Positions 37,116 through 49,743 of a stretch of 64,000 nucleotides of DNA are shown here, piece after piece. Source of the DNA: Chamaecyparis obtusa (Eukaryota > Streptophyta > Pinopsida > Cupressales > Cupressaceae). The notes beneath the pieces were generated by a model. It was not told the origin of the DNA and made no database searches. It saw only the letters and a program-made list of their open reading frames with translations. Location: assembly GCA_027943335.1 (NCBI GenBank), contig BSBK01007849.1:1-64000 (forward strand), read 5' to 3'. The translations under genes and the position numbers were made by a program. How positions within the stretch are numbered: the first letter of the stretch is position 1; each line of letters begins with the position of its first letter.

Positions 37116-38597
37116 TGTTAATATGATTTAGAACAACAAAGAGGGGGGGTGAATAAGTTGTTCTTAGGTCTAGATGTATCAATTAAACTTGTAAACACTT
37201 CAACAACTCAGATCTAATAACCAACACTACTCGATCATTACTGAATGTATACCAGAAACATATAATAGTGTAGTTCACTATCCAACATTATTTAACTTGC
37301 AAAACATTAAAATTTTCAAACCAAAACATTCACACAAGTATTGACACCAAGATTTATAGTGGAAACCCAATTTGGGAAAAAACACTTTGTAACATGCTAC
37401 TGATATATTCACTCTTCTAAAGTGAGCTTTGTGAAAAGCCAACCCTATTAAAGGTTTACAAACACACTGTTAGGTGTGACCATGTTAAAGGATTTCAACC
37501 ACCCTGTTAGGAGTGTGCCTTGTTAGAGGACTTAAGTACATTCCATTAGAATGCAACCTTGATTAAAGGATTTATATAGTGACTGTTAGGTCAACCTTGA
37601 TTAAAAGATTTTGACTGATACAATGATTAGAAAGTAAAAGTAATATTTGATCTGAAAACATACAACTCACTTTGCAAATAAAAGATCCAATTCTTACATA
37701 TATGCTAGCTTACTGACTGAGTTCCATTTCCATTTCCATCATTGATCTACTTAGAAATCCCTTCAAGTAATCACAACTCTGATCAAATCCTTCACCTTCA
37801 GCCTTTCTGCTTATTCAGTCAATAACAACAACTCTAGCATCTCTATCTCAACCTCACACTTAGGTTTCCTTAATACCTCTTTGATAGGTAGATCCATCTT
37901 TTGTCGCTTAATCTCCTCTGTAGATCTTAGGTTTAGGTCAGATTCATCAAATCCTTCCAACATTATGTTTTTCATCCATCCTTCTAGAAACATCTTTAAT
38001 CTCTTTATTGGAATCATAATAAAATAGTTTACTATGCATTAAATGCTCCACACAGTCAATAAATAAAGTCAACATAATTTACATAATCCAAGAATTCAAA
38101 TATGTCAGCTAGGAATTTGAATTCTTCCTCAAATATAAATTATTGATGCTCGATCAATACTGTGTTCAACTCCTCGGTCATCACTGCGTAGCTCAGTCAC
38201 CACTTGAAACTATTTCCCTTAGCTAATGTTGTTTCCCACGGCAATACACTGATGTTCAGTCAACACTGAATTTACTCGGCATATACTAGCTCAGTCAACA
38301 CTAACATCACTCAGCTTAAACTAGATTTCTTCACTTTTGCTCGGTTAAGCCTACTTGTTTAGTCATGCTTCTCACTTAGACAAATAATACATTATCTTAT
38401 CATTGTGCCACATAATCAAGTACTCATTGAAGTATCAAATAACACAACCTTTCTCTAGGTTCTATTGTTATCACCCTTGCTCTAATCCTTCTCAACAATC
38501 AAATAGATATAGTAGTTTCTTAGATGGAAACTGTCTTACCAGTTATGGTTTGACATCAATGACAATACATCAATTGCTTCAATTGTAGTTTCCAACA
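37116..38597 (-). repeat. Copia A 3' LTR
   Basis: On the minus strand it starts TGTTGGAAACTAC and ends CATATTAACA. It matches 58,273-59,765 and, in the other orientation, 60,616-62,120. A G7 tract near 37,143 corresponds to a longer G tract in the 5' LTR. Confidence 0.93.
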
Positions 38598-39067
38598 ACC
38601 AACCTCTTTGGCATTGATGGAAACACCATATGAATAACACATGATTCACCAACCAATCTAAAACTTATTTGTGCATCAGAAACATTTGTAATATCCTTAG
38701 CTTCATTTTGATTCTGAATCTCTTTAGCCTCACTTGCTTGACCATCCACACAGTAACTCCCATTGAATCTTTTCTATGTCCCTTTCCTTTGAATCTCTCC
38801 CTCTTTCTTGATCTTCCATGAAATCGCACCATGTGTTTTCATCAACTCATCTCCCTCTTTGACAATAATGCCAAAGCAGTAACTAGAACTTGCATCTTTC
38901 AGATGTAGATGTCATCTCAGTAACAATATTTATCCCTTTTTCATCTTTGCTTATGACTGACTATCAACTTTGCTATACTTTTCACAACTCTAGGCTACTC
39001 CTAAAGTGTGACCTTTTCTGCATCAATTTGTTAGATACTCTTTACAACACATTTGATGCAGTGCTCC
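38598..39067 (-). other. Copia A 3' untranslated part and polypurine tract
   Basis: Non-coding on the minus strand. The polypurine-like CCAAAGAGGTTGGT directly abuts the LTR. A second purine stretch (CAAAGAGGGAGATGAGTTG) is at about 38,850-38,870. The GCTCC at 39,063-39,067 is the target duplication of the Gypsy element. Confidence 0.8.
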
Positions 39068-40007
39068 CGTGTGCTATAATTGTGTCACACTTCTATGGAT
39101 CATTACATGCAAGGAAACTCAAGAATGAGCCCTCACAAATCGATCCATAGCTCCCTAGGCATGGAGTGCAAGGGTTTTAAGAATGCTCTCAGCTAGAGCT
39201 ATTTAGCCAATAACCTTGCTAGTAAACCATGCAATGGGAGATTCAATGAAGACAAGGGCAAGAATGCCAATAACCACAAGAATCAAATGAAATGCAATGC
39301 AATGCAAGCTAGCTAAGAATGAAGATGCAAGCTAAGCTATGGAAATGAAAGTACAATGCAAGCTAAGCTATGAAAATGAAAGATGCAAGAAATGAAATCT
39401 AATTATGAAGCAAGAAAGCCATGATGCAAGAATGAAGACAAGAAGATAGAGTGTTGATGAAGATCCAAGATGAATGCCAACAATGCTCCAAATCTTCAAA
39501 CCCTAGATGCAAGAATATCTCCAAAAGCTCCAAGATGACCTAGAAAACCTGTAGCATAACAATAACATAAAAATTGTGTGTGCAAATGAGGAAAAGAGCT
39601 CTTCTTTTATAGGGAATGAAAAAGGAATGGGCCATGGAGATTAAGAGGCAAAAGATTTAATCAACGATGGAGCTTGAAAGAGGAGCAATCCATGTGCACA
39701 AATATCCTCCAATGAGAAAATAAGAGTTGACTTTTGTGTCCATATGAGACAAAAAGTGCTTTTCTCTTTTTATAAAATAAGAATAATGCTTTATTTGTGC
39801 AACATAGGATAAGAAGAAAAGGTGGGCTTTTTATTTATTAAAAGGGGAGGAAATATTCCTTTTAAATAAATAAAAACTTAGGATAAAATGGTTAGCCCAT
39901 AGAAAATAATTGAATAAATGATAGAGCTAGGATTTGATCAAGAATAAGCAATTTATGATTTAGCAAAAGGGGCTAATAGTCTAGGTGACCATTTTTAGGT
40001 GTATACA
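39068..40007 (-). repeat. Gypsy 3' LTR
   Basis: Same length as the 5' LTR, with no indels seen. On the minus strand it starts TGTATACACC and ends AGCACACG, where the usual terminal CA has become CG. A TATA-like CCCTATAAAAGAAGAGC (minus strand) is near 39,610. Confidence 0.93.
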
Positions 40008-42021
40008 TTTTGCCCCTCTTTGACTAATGTGTGATCGATCTGGGAACACATGTAGTCAAAGAATAGATCAACCAAGAAGGCAAGCAGACAACCAAGAAAG
40101 CAAGCAATAGCGATTTTGACAGATGTGAGATCGATTTGGGATCACATGCAGTCAAAGAATAAAATAGCCAAGAAGGCAAGAAGATAGTGATCTGACTCCA
40201 AAGAATGAAGTACAGAGAGATAGCAAAACCTGCATGGTCAGCCTGGTAGCGACAGTACTGAACACTTAGGAAAGAGATAGCTAATAAGATATGATGTGTC
40301 TGCCCCCTCGGGATCAAAAGCGAAATCCGGGTAGAGGGAATGCAGAAGCAAGAGAGACATGATCAAATCACTAGAAATCATAATCGAAGATGAAAGAATA
40401 GAATAACCATCAAGCAGTGAAGATATGCCCCACACATGGGACCCGGGGCACGAACCAAGCGGTCCCTCAACCCGAAAATACCACGGAGGGGAAATGGAAC
40501 TTGGGATGTGAAAGTGAATGAAAGACTAGAATTTTGAAAGAGATGGGGATGAAGAGGTTATGATGCCCCAGTGAAGATCAAAGGATCAGGCCTCAAAAGG
40601 TTAGCCAACTGTGCGGAAAAAGGAGAAAGGGTCAAGGTGAATGTGGATTTCGGTTTGGATCCCAAAATGAAGAGAAAATTATGTGAGATGAAAGACAAGA
40701 AAGTGAAAGACATGATCGGGAAGAAGTGAAAGGTGAGCGCAGCTGATTAACAAGTCCATGAAAAATGAAAGGAGAGCTCTCTCCATATGCAAGATGCAAA
40801 ACTAAACTAACATGAACTTAAGAATGCAAGCTACATGAAAAGTGGTTTACTTGCAAGGTTACAAAGCCAATAGACATCTAATATTCATCATTGAGCATTA
40901 TTGGTAGCATCGCAAGATCATACAATACACACTAGCATAACTATGTGATTATGAATATGATCTTTATCAGATAGGAATGTGGAAATCTCACCTAGGCATC
41001 AAAGACATGTAGGTCAAGATGACTAGCACAGTGAGATTACCTAAGTTTAATATAGCAAGATTATACTCGCATCGAGACACAAGGAAAGTCAAGATGGCTA
41101 CAAGTATGCACTTGCACAAAAATAGTCAAGGATAATACCCTGTCAATCCACAGTGTCAAGTAAGACCAGCATAAATGCTCATGACAGTTAGGATCAACAA
41201 AATATACCCACAAGCAGAAAAAGCAATAAAACATGTTCTCATACCCTCAGTCTTCTAGCTATGCATCATCGAAAACTTCGCAGGGAGAGACCACTTAGCA
41301 AAGAAATCATCATAGACAGCACACAAAGAAATAAAGTCAAACAAATCTCAGCGAGTCGAGTGCGTGTGTGTAGGTCATAGAGTCAAACTTTGAGTATCAC
41401 ATCTGCCAGTGAGAAATATTGCATCATCTAAACTGTGGGTAGGACATCTGATAAGTGTTGAGAAACACTCGACACGAGGGTAGTGTTGAAAAACATAGGT
41501 GGGGTGGTGTTGAAAAACACCATTGGAACCAAGTTGCCCAAGAAACCCAGATGCACAAAGAGACCCAAGATAAGCTTAAAGCAACATATGCCCCCTAGAC
41601 TAAGACAAGAATCAATTCCAGGCTAGGAGAGGCAAAGCGAGAAGTGGAGCGAAAGAGCATCACGCAAGACTGATAGACATAGGTGCAGAGGGTCTCAAGC
41701 AGCGCCTGTTTCCAGGTTTTCACCACTTGATAGATTTTTTCAGGACTTTTTTATAATTTTTTTTATTTTTTCTACCAAGGCGCCTGTTTCTAGGTTTTCA
41801 CCAAGGCACTTTTTCTATTTTTTTTTTTTTGAATTTTTTGAATTTTTTGATTTTTTTGGTGAGACATCAAAGCGCCTATTGCTAGGTTTTCACTAGGATG
41901 CTCATTTTTTCAGTACTTTATATGCTTTTTAGGTTTTTTTTCAGCATCATATATGATTTTTTTTGTAATTTTTTCAGGATCATAAAATATGTACAAAGGA
42001 TGCCCCAGACAGAAATGGGCA
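40008..42021 (-). other. Gypsy 3' untranslated region with short repeats and polypurine tract
   Basis: The polypurine tract CAAAGAGGGGCAAAA (minus strand) abuts the 3' LTR at 40,008-40,022. A ~100-bp tandem duplication (GATCGATCTGGGAACACATG type) lies at about 40,029-40,183. Three ~85-bp imperfect repeats with GCGCCTGTTTCCAGGTTTTCACC lie at about 41,700-41,930, amid T-rich runs. No coding domain seen. Confidence 0.75.
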
Positions 42022-43764
42022 TCAAGAATCTGCTTCCTCTAATGTAGAGAACTGATAGGCCCCAGGCCCAAATGCTACAGCTATGATGATAGGAGGTCTC
42101 AACCAGTTTGACCAATAATAACCAGCCCTAAGCAATGTCTGAGTTAGTGGAGGATCATTAGAATGTGATCCACATATGCCATCGTGGATTTCAGCTAGTA
42201 ATTTTTTTGACTCCTCTATTTCTAGACACCTAAGGAGAGTTCCATCTAGACCCTTCCTATACAAGCCACCAGAGACAAAGGCAAAGTGTAAGGGATGGCG
42301 GAAAGAATGGCATGGAGGAGTATGAGGTGGAAGACATGGAAAGATGGTAGGATTGTAAGATTTGTGAGCAGGATAGCGTAATTCATCCACCAGGAACTTG
42401 AAGTGAGATTTATGCTTTTTCATTTGTAAGATGGATATCAAAGTAACCAAGGCATTAGCAACTCTTTTCTCAGCTTTAGGAATGGGCTGAAGTATAACAG
42501 TTATGAGATCATGCTTGAAGTAATGCACCATTTGTTTGTAGAGAATCAACTTCTCATCTTTTATTTTGGAGTCATTATTTTTGAGCAAATTTTTATCTTT
42601 ACTTTTCTTAGGTTCGAATACCGCCACGATGTGGTTTTCACCATCCGACCATTGCTCTTTTCTTTTGACTTGATGACAGTGATGCTTGATTTCTGATTCA
42701 ATCTTTTTTGTTGCTAGTTTGCTGGTGGAAGAAGTAACAGGTGTTGATGCGAGATGAAATGGAGTGACTGGTTCAATAGCATTTATGTGAGGGATGTCAT
42801 CTCTAGTAACAAGAGAGGTTGAGCCTATAGGGTAGGCTCCAAAAGTAGCTAGATCTAGATTCATCATAGGAGGACCAACGTAGTCCACTAAGGCAATACG
42901 AGGAACAAACTCATTAGACCCCACACGAGACCCATCAACCACGTCGGGATGGTTACTACAAGAATGAACCATATCAACATCCATATCATCAATAGATATA
43001 CATTTTTCTCCCCAAAGAAGTGAAGTAGACGGAAGATCATCTCCCATTTGAACCATAGTGTGCAGCGGTGACTCATCTGTATCTGTGTCTGAATTACTGA
43101 GCATGGGAGTATTTCTAGAATCCTCTCTATAGATCCACTCTTGAATAGCTTGTTCTTCTCTTTCTACTTCTAAAGGAATGGATGAAGGAACAAAAGTATC
43201 AAGGATCACCATAGCAGAAGTGGAAGGCGTCATCTGATCAGAAGGTCTCCCATATGACCTAGGAGAAACAGGTATAGAAGCAAAGGAACCCAGTTTATAT
43301 TCACCCATACCAAGGCTCATCATCTTAAATGATTTCTCAGCAGCAACTAGAGACGTACTAGGATCATCAGTAGGTTCATTGTGAGGAACAAATTTTTCAG
43401 TAGCAGCAAGAGCATTGATAGTAATAGTATGGTCTCCAGGAATCACAACCTCAGTGCCATTGTATGGAAATTTGACGCACTGATGATAAGTGGAAGGAAC
43501 AGCCTGCATGTCATGGATCCAAGGTCGACCCAAAAGAATGTTATATGCGAGTGGGATGTCCAATACTTGGAAGCTAATATCTTTCATGATAGGGCCCACT
43601 CGGACAGGCAGCGTGACAAGACCTTTGGAAGATCTTTCCACTTCATCATAAGCTTTTATAGTAATCTTCTTTTTAGAATCCACAGCGAATTCTGACAAAC
43701 CCAATTGTTGTATGACATTGAAAGAAACAATATTTAACCCTGCACCATTGTCTATCAGGACTCA
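42022..43764 (-). pseudogene. Gypsy protease joined to integrase zinc-binding motif
   Basis: This reading continues the gag frame after a TGA at about 43,762. The retropepsin active site is VLIDNGAGLNIVS (Asp-Asn-Gly in place of the more usual Asp-Ser/Thr-Gly, as in some plant Gypsy lineages). The flap and C-terminal part are seen in LAYNILLGRPWIHDM and VPSTYHQCVKFP. About 250 residues of low-complexity linker follow. Then comes RVANALVTLISIL, the usual end of the RNase H region, and KKLLAEIHDGICGSH...TQTLLRAGYYW, the HHCC zinc-binding start of integrase. The order jumps from protease to the end of RNase H in one open 560-codon frame. The deletion of reverse transcriptase is therefore in frame. 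Confidence 0.85.
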
Positions 43765-46230
43765 ACGGACTCGGGTATTGTAGACTAGAACTTCAATGTG
43801 TAAAGCTAGATTATGTGGGTGAGCAATAGATATGTCATCTTCTGCAGAAAAGGAGAGAGATAGCGGAGATGAAATGTGGTTGACCATAGCCTGAAATTGA
43901 TCTGGATCAATGTCATTGCGAACACATGTTGTACGTAGAGCTTTATCAAGAATCTCTCTATGCGAAGGGGATAACCGAAGCAACTCAAGGATAGATATCT
44001 GTGCTGGTGTCTTTTGTAAATGTTGGACAAGATCATAGCTAGGGGTGGCTGAAGGAGCCGCTTGTTTGGAAGGCAAAGCCTGCTTGGGATCTTGCGTAGT
44101 TTTAAGAACAATCTTGGCTTGCCCCCTAGTAACAGCATTCAGTGTCTCACTTCGGGAAGATGAACTACCACGTGTTTGCAAGACTAACTTTGGCTTACCA
44201 TGATTCGTGTTATTATCATCTTGAGACCTCATCATTAGAACGCTCTCAACGGGCTCTACCATGTTGATCACAGGTGTATTAGAAGGATACATGTAATTGA
44301 TCTTTGCATCATGATTCTTCTTATGTGTTTGAGAGGTTTCCCCCTTATCATGCTTAGGTAGAGGATCTTTGAAAGCTGTGTGATCAGAATTTTTAGTTAA
44401 GCCATTAGTGGAGATTGTGCCATTCTCAATAAGATCCTGAATATCATCCTTAAGCCTAAAACAATTGTCTTTTGGATGTCCCTTGTTTCTGTGATAATGG
44501 CAGTAATGATCCTCTCTCCACCAATCGGGCTTATTTATCGGATCCCAGTTACCAGGTTTATCAAGAAGCGTAAGATATCCATTGTCAACCAAAGTCTTAA
44601 GGATCACATCGTAAGGTTCTGCCAACTTGGTATAGACTCGCTTTCGAAATGACTTCTTAGGCTTATCTGCATATTGAGGTTTAGGAGCACTGTGAGCGTT
44701 GGTAGCTTCTTGTTGTTTTGCTGCATAGATAGCATTGGAAAGATTGAAAGTAGTCTCTTTAACTTTAGGAGCATCAACAACCCCATCATTAACAACATAC
44801 TTGTTCTTATTCCAAGGTTTGTTCTTGTCTTTACCATTGCCTTTAACATCTTTATTAATAACAATATCCCCTTTTCTTATAGCTACATCCTCAATTCGAT
44901 ATGCACTTTCAACCATGTCATTGAAAGAGGAGAACAGTTGCTTCCTTAGATCATAAAATAGCTCAGGCACAAGTGTGTTGACGAAAATGTCAATCTTTTC
45001 TCTTTCGGGTAGCTGACGAGGATATCGAGAATACAATGACCTCCAACGTTGTAAGTAAGTTGCAAATGGCTCACCTTGATGTTGTCTTAGATTACCGAGA
45101 TCTATCACGGTGACAGGTTGTTGGATGTTCTATGAATAGTGTTGTGTGAAGCGCATAGCTAACTCATCAAAAGTCTTCAAAGGAGGTGTCAACTTTGCAA
45201 ACCATTCTAAAGCTTGTCCTCTTAAGCTTCAAGGGAATAATCGTAGAAGATATGTGTCTTCATGAAGAAAGTCCATACTAAGAGCATAAAAGTGACGTAC
45301 ATGATCATGGAGATCACCATTTCCATCATACTTGTCATATTTGGGAACCTCAATATCCCTAGGAAATGGGACCATGTATAGATTTTTATCAAAAGGAAGA
45401 GCACAAATTGATTCTACAAAAGAGACCTTTGGAGGCTCTCTTTCTATTGCCATTTGGGTAAGGCATTGATTTGTCCGACGCAGTTCTTCCTGAAGGACTT
45501 CTAATTCAGTTGGTACTCTTTGTTGGACAATTTGTCTAACATCATAGCCAGGAGGAAGCTTGTATCCTCTAGAAGTCATATATTGAAAATATTGATCGCC
45601 ATTACGCTCTAAAAGCTTATGCATCATTCGTTGGGAGACCACATCTTGTTCAAATCTCATAAGATCCTCACTAGAAATCTCATCATCTTCCTCTACCTCA
45701 TGTTGAGAGGGAGGAGGTCTAGGAGGTGAAGAAGGCACACCAAAAGTAGGTCTTAGAGGAGATCTTGGTGGCGTGTTGTTGCCATTGTTTCCATTGGTAA
45801 AAAGAGGTCTATGCTCATGATTACTAGTCTCAGGTTGCTCATGAAATGTCCCTCTATAAGCCATGCGCCTAGTAGCATCCATCCTTTGTTGATTGTGTTC
45901 TTTGTCTAAGCGTGCTTGATTATCCTTACGCTCAAAGTGTTCTTGCAAGAGTTGAAATTTTTCTTGTTCAGTCAAAGTGAGTGAGACATTGTCTGTGTTT
46001 TTGGGGGTCTTGAATGCGGAAAAGAGGAAACCTCCTTTATACCACGGAGTAGCCTTAGAATCCTTAGATTGGTCAGAACTAGAACTATCATTGCTAGCGG
46101 GCGCTCGTGAGCGTCTAGTTGGAGAAGGTAACTGTGTATAATTGAACGAAGGGTGATTCTCCTGCTCAAACTGAGATCGAGTTGTAATCGGCATGAAAAG
46201 AGATGTTGGTTGACTAATAGAATGAGACAA
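43765..46230 (-). pseudogene. Gypsy gag polyprotein (two in-frame stops)
   Basis: The frame opens with ATG at 46,230 and is in phase with the protease frame downstream. The N-terminal half is proline- and charge-rich, with a coiled-coil-like EQEKFQLLQEHFERKDNQARLDKE stretch split here by stops of helix-breaking residues. The retrotransposon gag core lies across the stops at about 45,229 (TGA) and 45,133 (TAG): DLHDHVRHFYALSMDF, SLRGQALEWFAKLTP, then GEPFATYLQRWRSLYSRYP. A zinc knuckle of the CHYHRNKGHPKDNC type follows at about 44,480. Gag would package element RNA. Only the three stops (two here, one before protease) break an otherwise open 1,400-codon frame. Confidence 0.88.
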
Positions 46231-48592
46231 AGTTTCTCAGATATGAGATAAGAAAAGCTAATAAAGATCACTTGTCAAAGTAGAACAATAGAGAGATGGC
46301 TCGTCAAAAGTGCTCAAGCACTTACATCAATCAATTGACTAAAGCCGAGCAGCGAGCAAGAAGCTCAATAAGCAAGTAGCTAGAGAGGTAACCGTGATGT
46401 GACAAGTGATCAAGAGTAGCATTTGTTAAGCTCAAATCCAATAGTTTTAGCTCATTTTTTTCAGTCTAGAAAAAATCTAAGCATGTAAGTAACAAACCAG
46501 TTTCAAGTAAGAACAGAAAAGGACACTCTACAGCAGGTTAAAGTGCAAGTTTAGCAACTCTGAATTGTAGCAATGACAGGATAGTAGAAATGACTCAGGA
46601 TTCTTGGTTGAGGGTATGCAAGGATACTTCAATATCATATGACTCTTGACCAGTGAACATGAAAAACTCAATTTTGAAGCGCTTGGACCAAATTTGTAGA
46701 TTGAACAGTGTAATTTTTCAGTTTGACAAGTAGTAGCAGCAGATAAAAGATAGGTTTGCAAACAGTGTAGGATCAAACATGTCATAGAACACTTAAAACA
46801 AGGGCAAAAGAAACCTTCCCAAGACAAACACTTGTGATATCAAAATAGAAAACCTTATGAACGCTACCGTGTGTTTGAATGTTGAGAACGTTTACACGGG
46901 CATAGCACAATCGAAGATAATTCAAGCAATTACTACCTAGAAGGACAAGGCTCATTACTTAGCAACGTGGCTCACAACTTGATGCTCCCTTGCCTCACAC
47001 CAAGTGGTTTCCCACAAGAGATATTGGCATTGTCATGGAAGTGTCAAAAATACAACCAAAGGAACACATATGGTGAGTGTCTTGGGGTGATCCGAGTAAG
47101 TCCACTTGGATCAATCCTTGCACCAAGAAGCTAAGCGGCTAAAATAGGGTGGCCTCTATCTAATGGTTCATAGTAAGGGTTTCCATTCATAGCACCCCTC
47201 TTGCTCCTCATAAAGGACTAGGACCTCGCGGCCTCAAGAGTACCTTAAACATTCTTGCTTAATGCTTTCCTCATAGTCACAATCCCACAAGTTACTCACA
47301 TCAAGCGAAGATAAGTACTATGTCTACCAAGGTTTTGTGTCCTCGATAGCCTTGAGATTATAGTGAGTTGGAATCACTCGCCACCAAGAAAAATGATGAC
47401 AAGGTTGTCCCCACTTGGGTCGTTCTTCTTGATTGCTCAAGAGCAGGCCCGCTAAAGGATCCTAAGCTAAACAAAGAGTGGATTAATTCTTGAGGTTCAA
47501 GGTTTTTGATTCACCACAAGGGTGAAGAGCATACTCCCCTATCTCAAGAATCTCTCCCAAACACACCAAGAAAAGATTTAATTACCCCCTTTCTTTCAAA
47601 ATCCCAAGATGGGTCAAGATTTCTGTTTCACCACAAGGGTGAAGAGCATACTCTCCTACCACCTCAAAATTTTTACAACAAGGTATTAAGTGCCTATGAA
47701 AGGAAACAACTAGTATATGCCGCACTTAATAAAGAAAGCAATTAAACAAGCACTTGATTTGGTTTTTATGCTTAGGGCAGCCCTGCAAAAACCATTAGTA
47801 GCCCTCTTTGACATGCGATTTTAGCAAATTTCAAGCAAGAAGCACCTACAACCACAACTTGACAAGAGAACAAGCAAACAAGATATGCAATATATATCCA
47901 ATTTATGCAAACCCTAAGGTTAGATCTGAAAATAAATTGTTAGGAGCAATGATAACCAGCAAATAATCCAAATGATAACTCATATCATGCAATGAACAAT
48001 GAAAAATAAGTGCATACCCATCACAAAATTTTATTTTTTTTGCATTTGACCTAGTCAACAAGATCTGATCTTTACCACATGAATTCAGACCCTAAACTCA
48101 AAATGCAGAAAAGAGACCTCTGTCAAAAAATAGAGAGCTTTCCAAAAATATAAAAATTTCAGAAAAATCTCTTCATTTGTGCCCTAGAGAGCCATTTTAC
48201 CAAAATAGACCAGATTTTATAAATCAACCAAATGAGCTATGATATGATTTTTAAATTAAAAACACAGTGAATGGACCCCTTGTAGAATTTGAAGACCTTT
48301 CCAAAAATATAAAAATTTCTGAAAATATGCTGATTTGCGCCAAAAATCAATTTTTTATGAAAAATAAAGAAAAAATCATAACAAATACAAATTACCTCTG
48401 AAAATTTTGAAAATTTTTTTGGAGCTTCTTTGATATGTTGCCAACCTAAAAAAAATAATTTCAGACCAGAACACCAAGCCGTTTGGGAGATATGGTCAAA
48501 TCTTTCAAATCTAGGGTTTTTTCATCTCCAAACAAATCTGCACAAGGGTTAGCTCCAAAAATAATCAAAATCAGCATGCAAGAGGTGGGTTG
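46231..48592 (-). other. Gypsy 5' untranslated leader
   Basis: Long leader between primer-binding site and gag. It includes a short direct repeat (TTCACCACAAGGGTGAAGAG at about 47,510 and 47,628) and AT-rich stretches near 48,000-48,450. No conserved coding frame seen. Confidence 0.7.
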
Positions 48593-48613
48593 CCCCATGG
48601 TGGGCACCAAAAA
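48593..48613 (-). promoter_or_regulatory. Gypsy primer-binding site region
   Basis: Immediately inside the 5' LTR the minus strand reads TTTTTGGTGCCCACCATGGG, a sequence type common as the tRNA primer site of plant Gypsy elements. The exact tRNA is not assigned. Confidence 0.7.
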
Positions 48614-49553
48614 TGTGTGCTATAATTGTGTCACACTTCTATGGATCATTACATGCAAGGAAACTCAAGAATGAGCCCTCACAAATCGATCCATAGCTCC
48701 CTAGGCATGGAGTGCAAGGGTTTTAAGAATGCTCTCAGCTAGAGCTATTTAGCCAATAACCTTGCTAGTAAACCATGCAATGGGAGATTCAATGAAGACA
48801 AGGGAAAGAATGCCAATATCCCCAAGAATCAAATGAAATGCAATGCAATGCAAGCTAGCTAAGAATGAAGATGCAAGCTAAGCTATGGAAATGAAAGTAC
48901 AATGCAAGCTAAGCTATGAAAATGAAAGATGCAAGAAATGAAATCTAATTATGAAGCAAGAAAGCCATGATGCAAGAATGAAGACAAGAAGATAGAGTGT
49001 TGATGAAGATCCAAGATGAATGCCAACAATGCTCCAAATCTTCAAACCCTAGATGCAAGAATATCTCCAAAAGCTCCAAGATGACCTAGAAAACCTATAG
49101 CATAACAATAACATAAAAATTGTGTGTGCAAATGAGGAAGAGAGCTCTTCTTTTATAGGGAATGAAAAAGGAATGGGCCATGGAGATTAAGAGGCAAAAG
49201 ATTTAATCAACGGTGGAGCTTGAAAGAGGAGCAATCCATGTGCACAAATATCCTCCAATGAGAAAATAGGAGTTGACTTTTGTGTCCATATGAGACAAAA
49301 AGTACTTTTCTCTTTTTATAAAATAAGAATAATGCTTTATTTGTGCAACATAGGATAAGAAGAAAAGGTGGGCTTTTTATTTATTAAAAGGGGAGGAAAT
49401 ATTCCTTTTAAATAAATAAAAACTTAGGATAAAATGGTTAGCCCATAGAAAATAATTGAATAAATGATAGAGCTAGGATTTGATCAAGAATAAGCAATTT
49501 ATGATTTAGCAAAAGGGGCTAATAGTCTAGGTGACCATTTTTAGGTGTATACA
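48614..49553 (-). repeat. Gypsy 5' LTR
   Basis: On the minus strand it starts TGTATACACC and ends AGCACACA. It is about 99% like 39,068-40,007 by eye. Differences include GGGAAAG/GGGCAAG, ATATCCCC/ATAACCAC and CCTATAGC/CCTGTAGC. Confidence 0.93.
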
Positions 49554-49558
49554 GCTCC

Positions 49559-49743
49559 TAGCTTGACTAGGAAGCCTCAGTTAGGGGAAGAGCCCCTAAT
49601 TTGCCTCTCAGATATTCATGAGCTTCCTTAGGTAAAGCTTCGGTGAATATGTCTGCTAGTTGTTCCTTTGTATTTACATATTCCATTCTCACCTCTTTAT
49701 CTTGTACCAATTCCCTCAAGTAATGATACTTGATGGCAATATG
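49559..49743 (-). pseudogene. Copia A, end of RNase H
   Basis: On the minus strand it reads HIAIKYHYLRELVQ, then VNTKEQLADIFTEALPKEAHEYLRGKLG, the normal C-terminal end of a Copia polyprotein. It continues directly from MHTKTKHI at 54,139 once the 4,395-bp insert is set aside. Confidence 0.9.

Larger units (their letters stand above)
39068..49553 (-). mobile_element. 10.49-kb Gypsy element lacking reverse transcriptase, TSD GCTCC
   Basis: Two 940-bp LTRs (39,068-40,007 and 48,614-49,553) enclose a minus-strand body. GCTCC flanks it on both sides (39,063-39,067 and 49,554-49,558), and outside lies the Copia A reading. Internal order is primer-binding site, 2.4-kb leader, gag, protease, then directly a remnant of the RNase H end and the integrase zinc-binding motif, then 2 kb of untranslated DNA and a polypurine tract. 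Reverse transcriptase, nearly all RNase H and the integrase core are absent. The LTRs differ at only about nine positions by eye, so it moved recently although it cannot copy itself. Confidence 0.93.

Noticed and set aside
47506..47745. Plus-strand ORF with repeated FHHKGEEHT
   Set aside because: Caused by a short direct repeat in the Gypsy leader, opposite to the element's coding strand.
39068..49553. Segmental duplication of 39.1 kb and 48.6 kb blocks
   Set aside because: The two blocks are the LTRs of one Gypsy element, shown by the TSD, primer site and polypurine tract.
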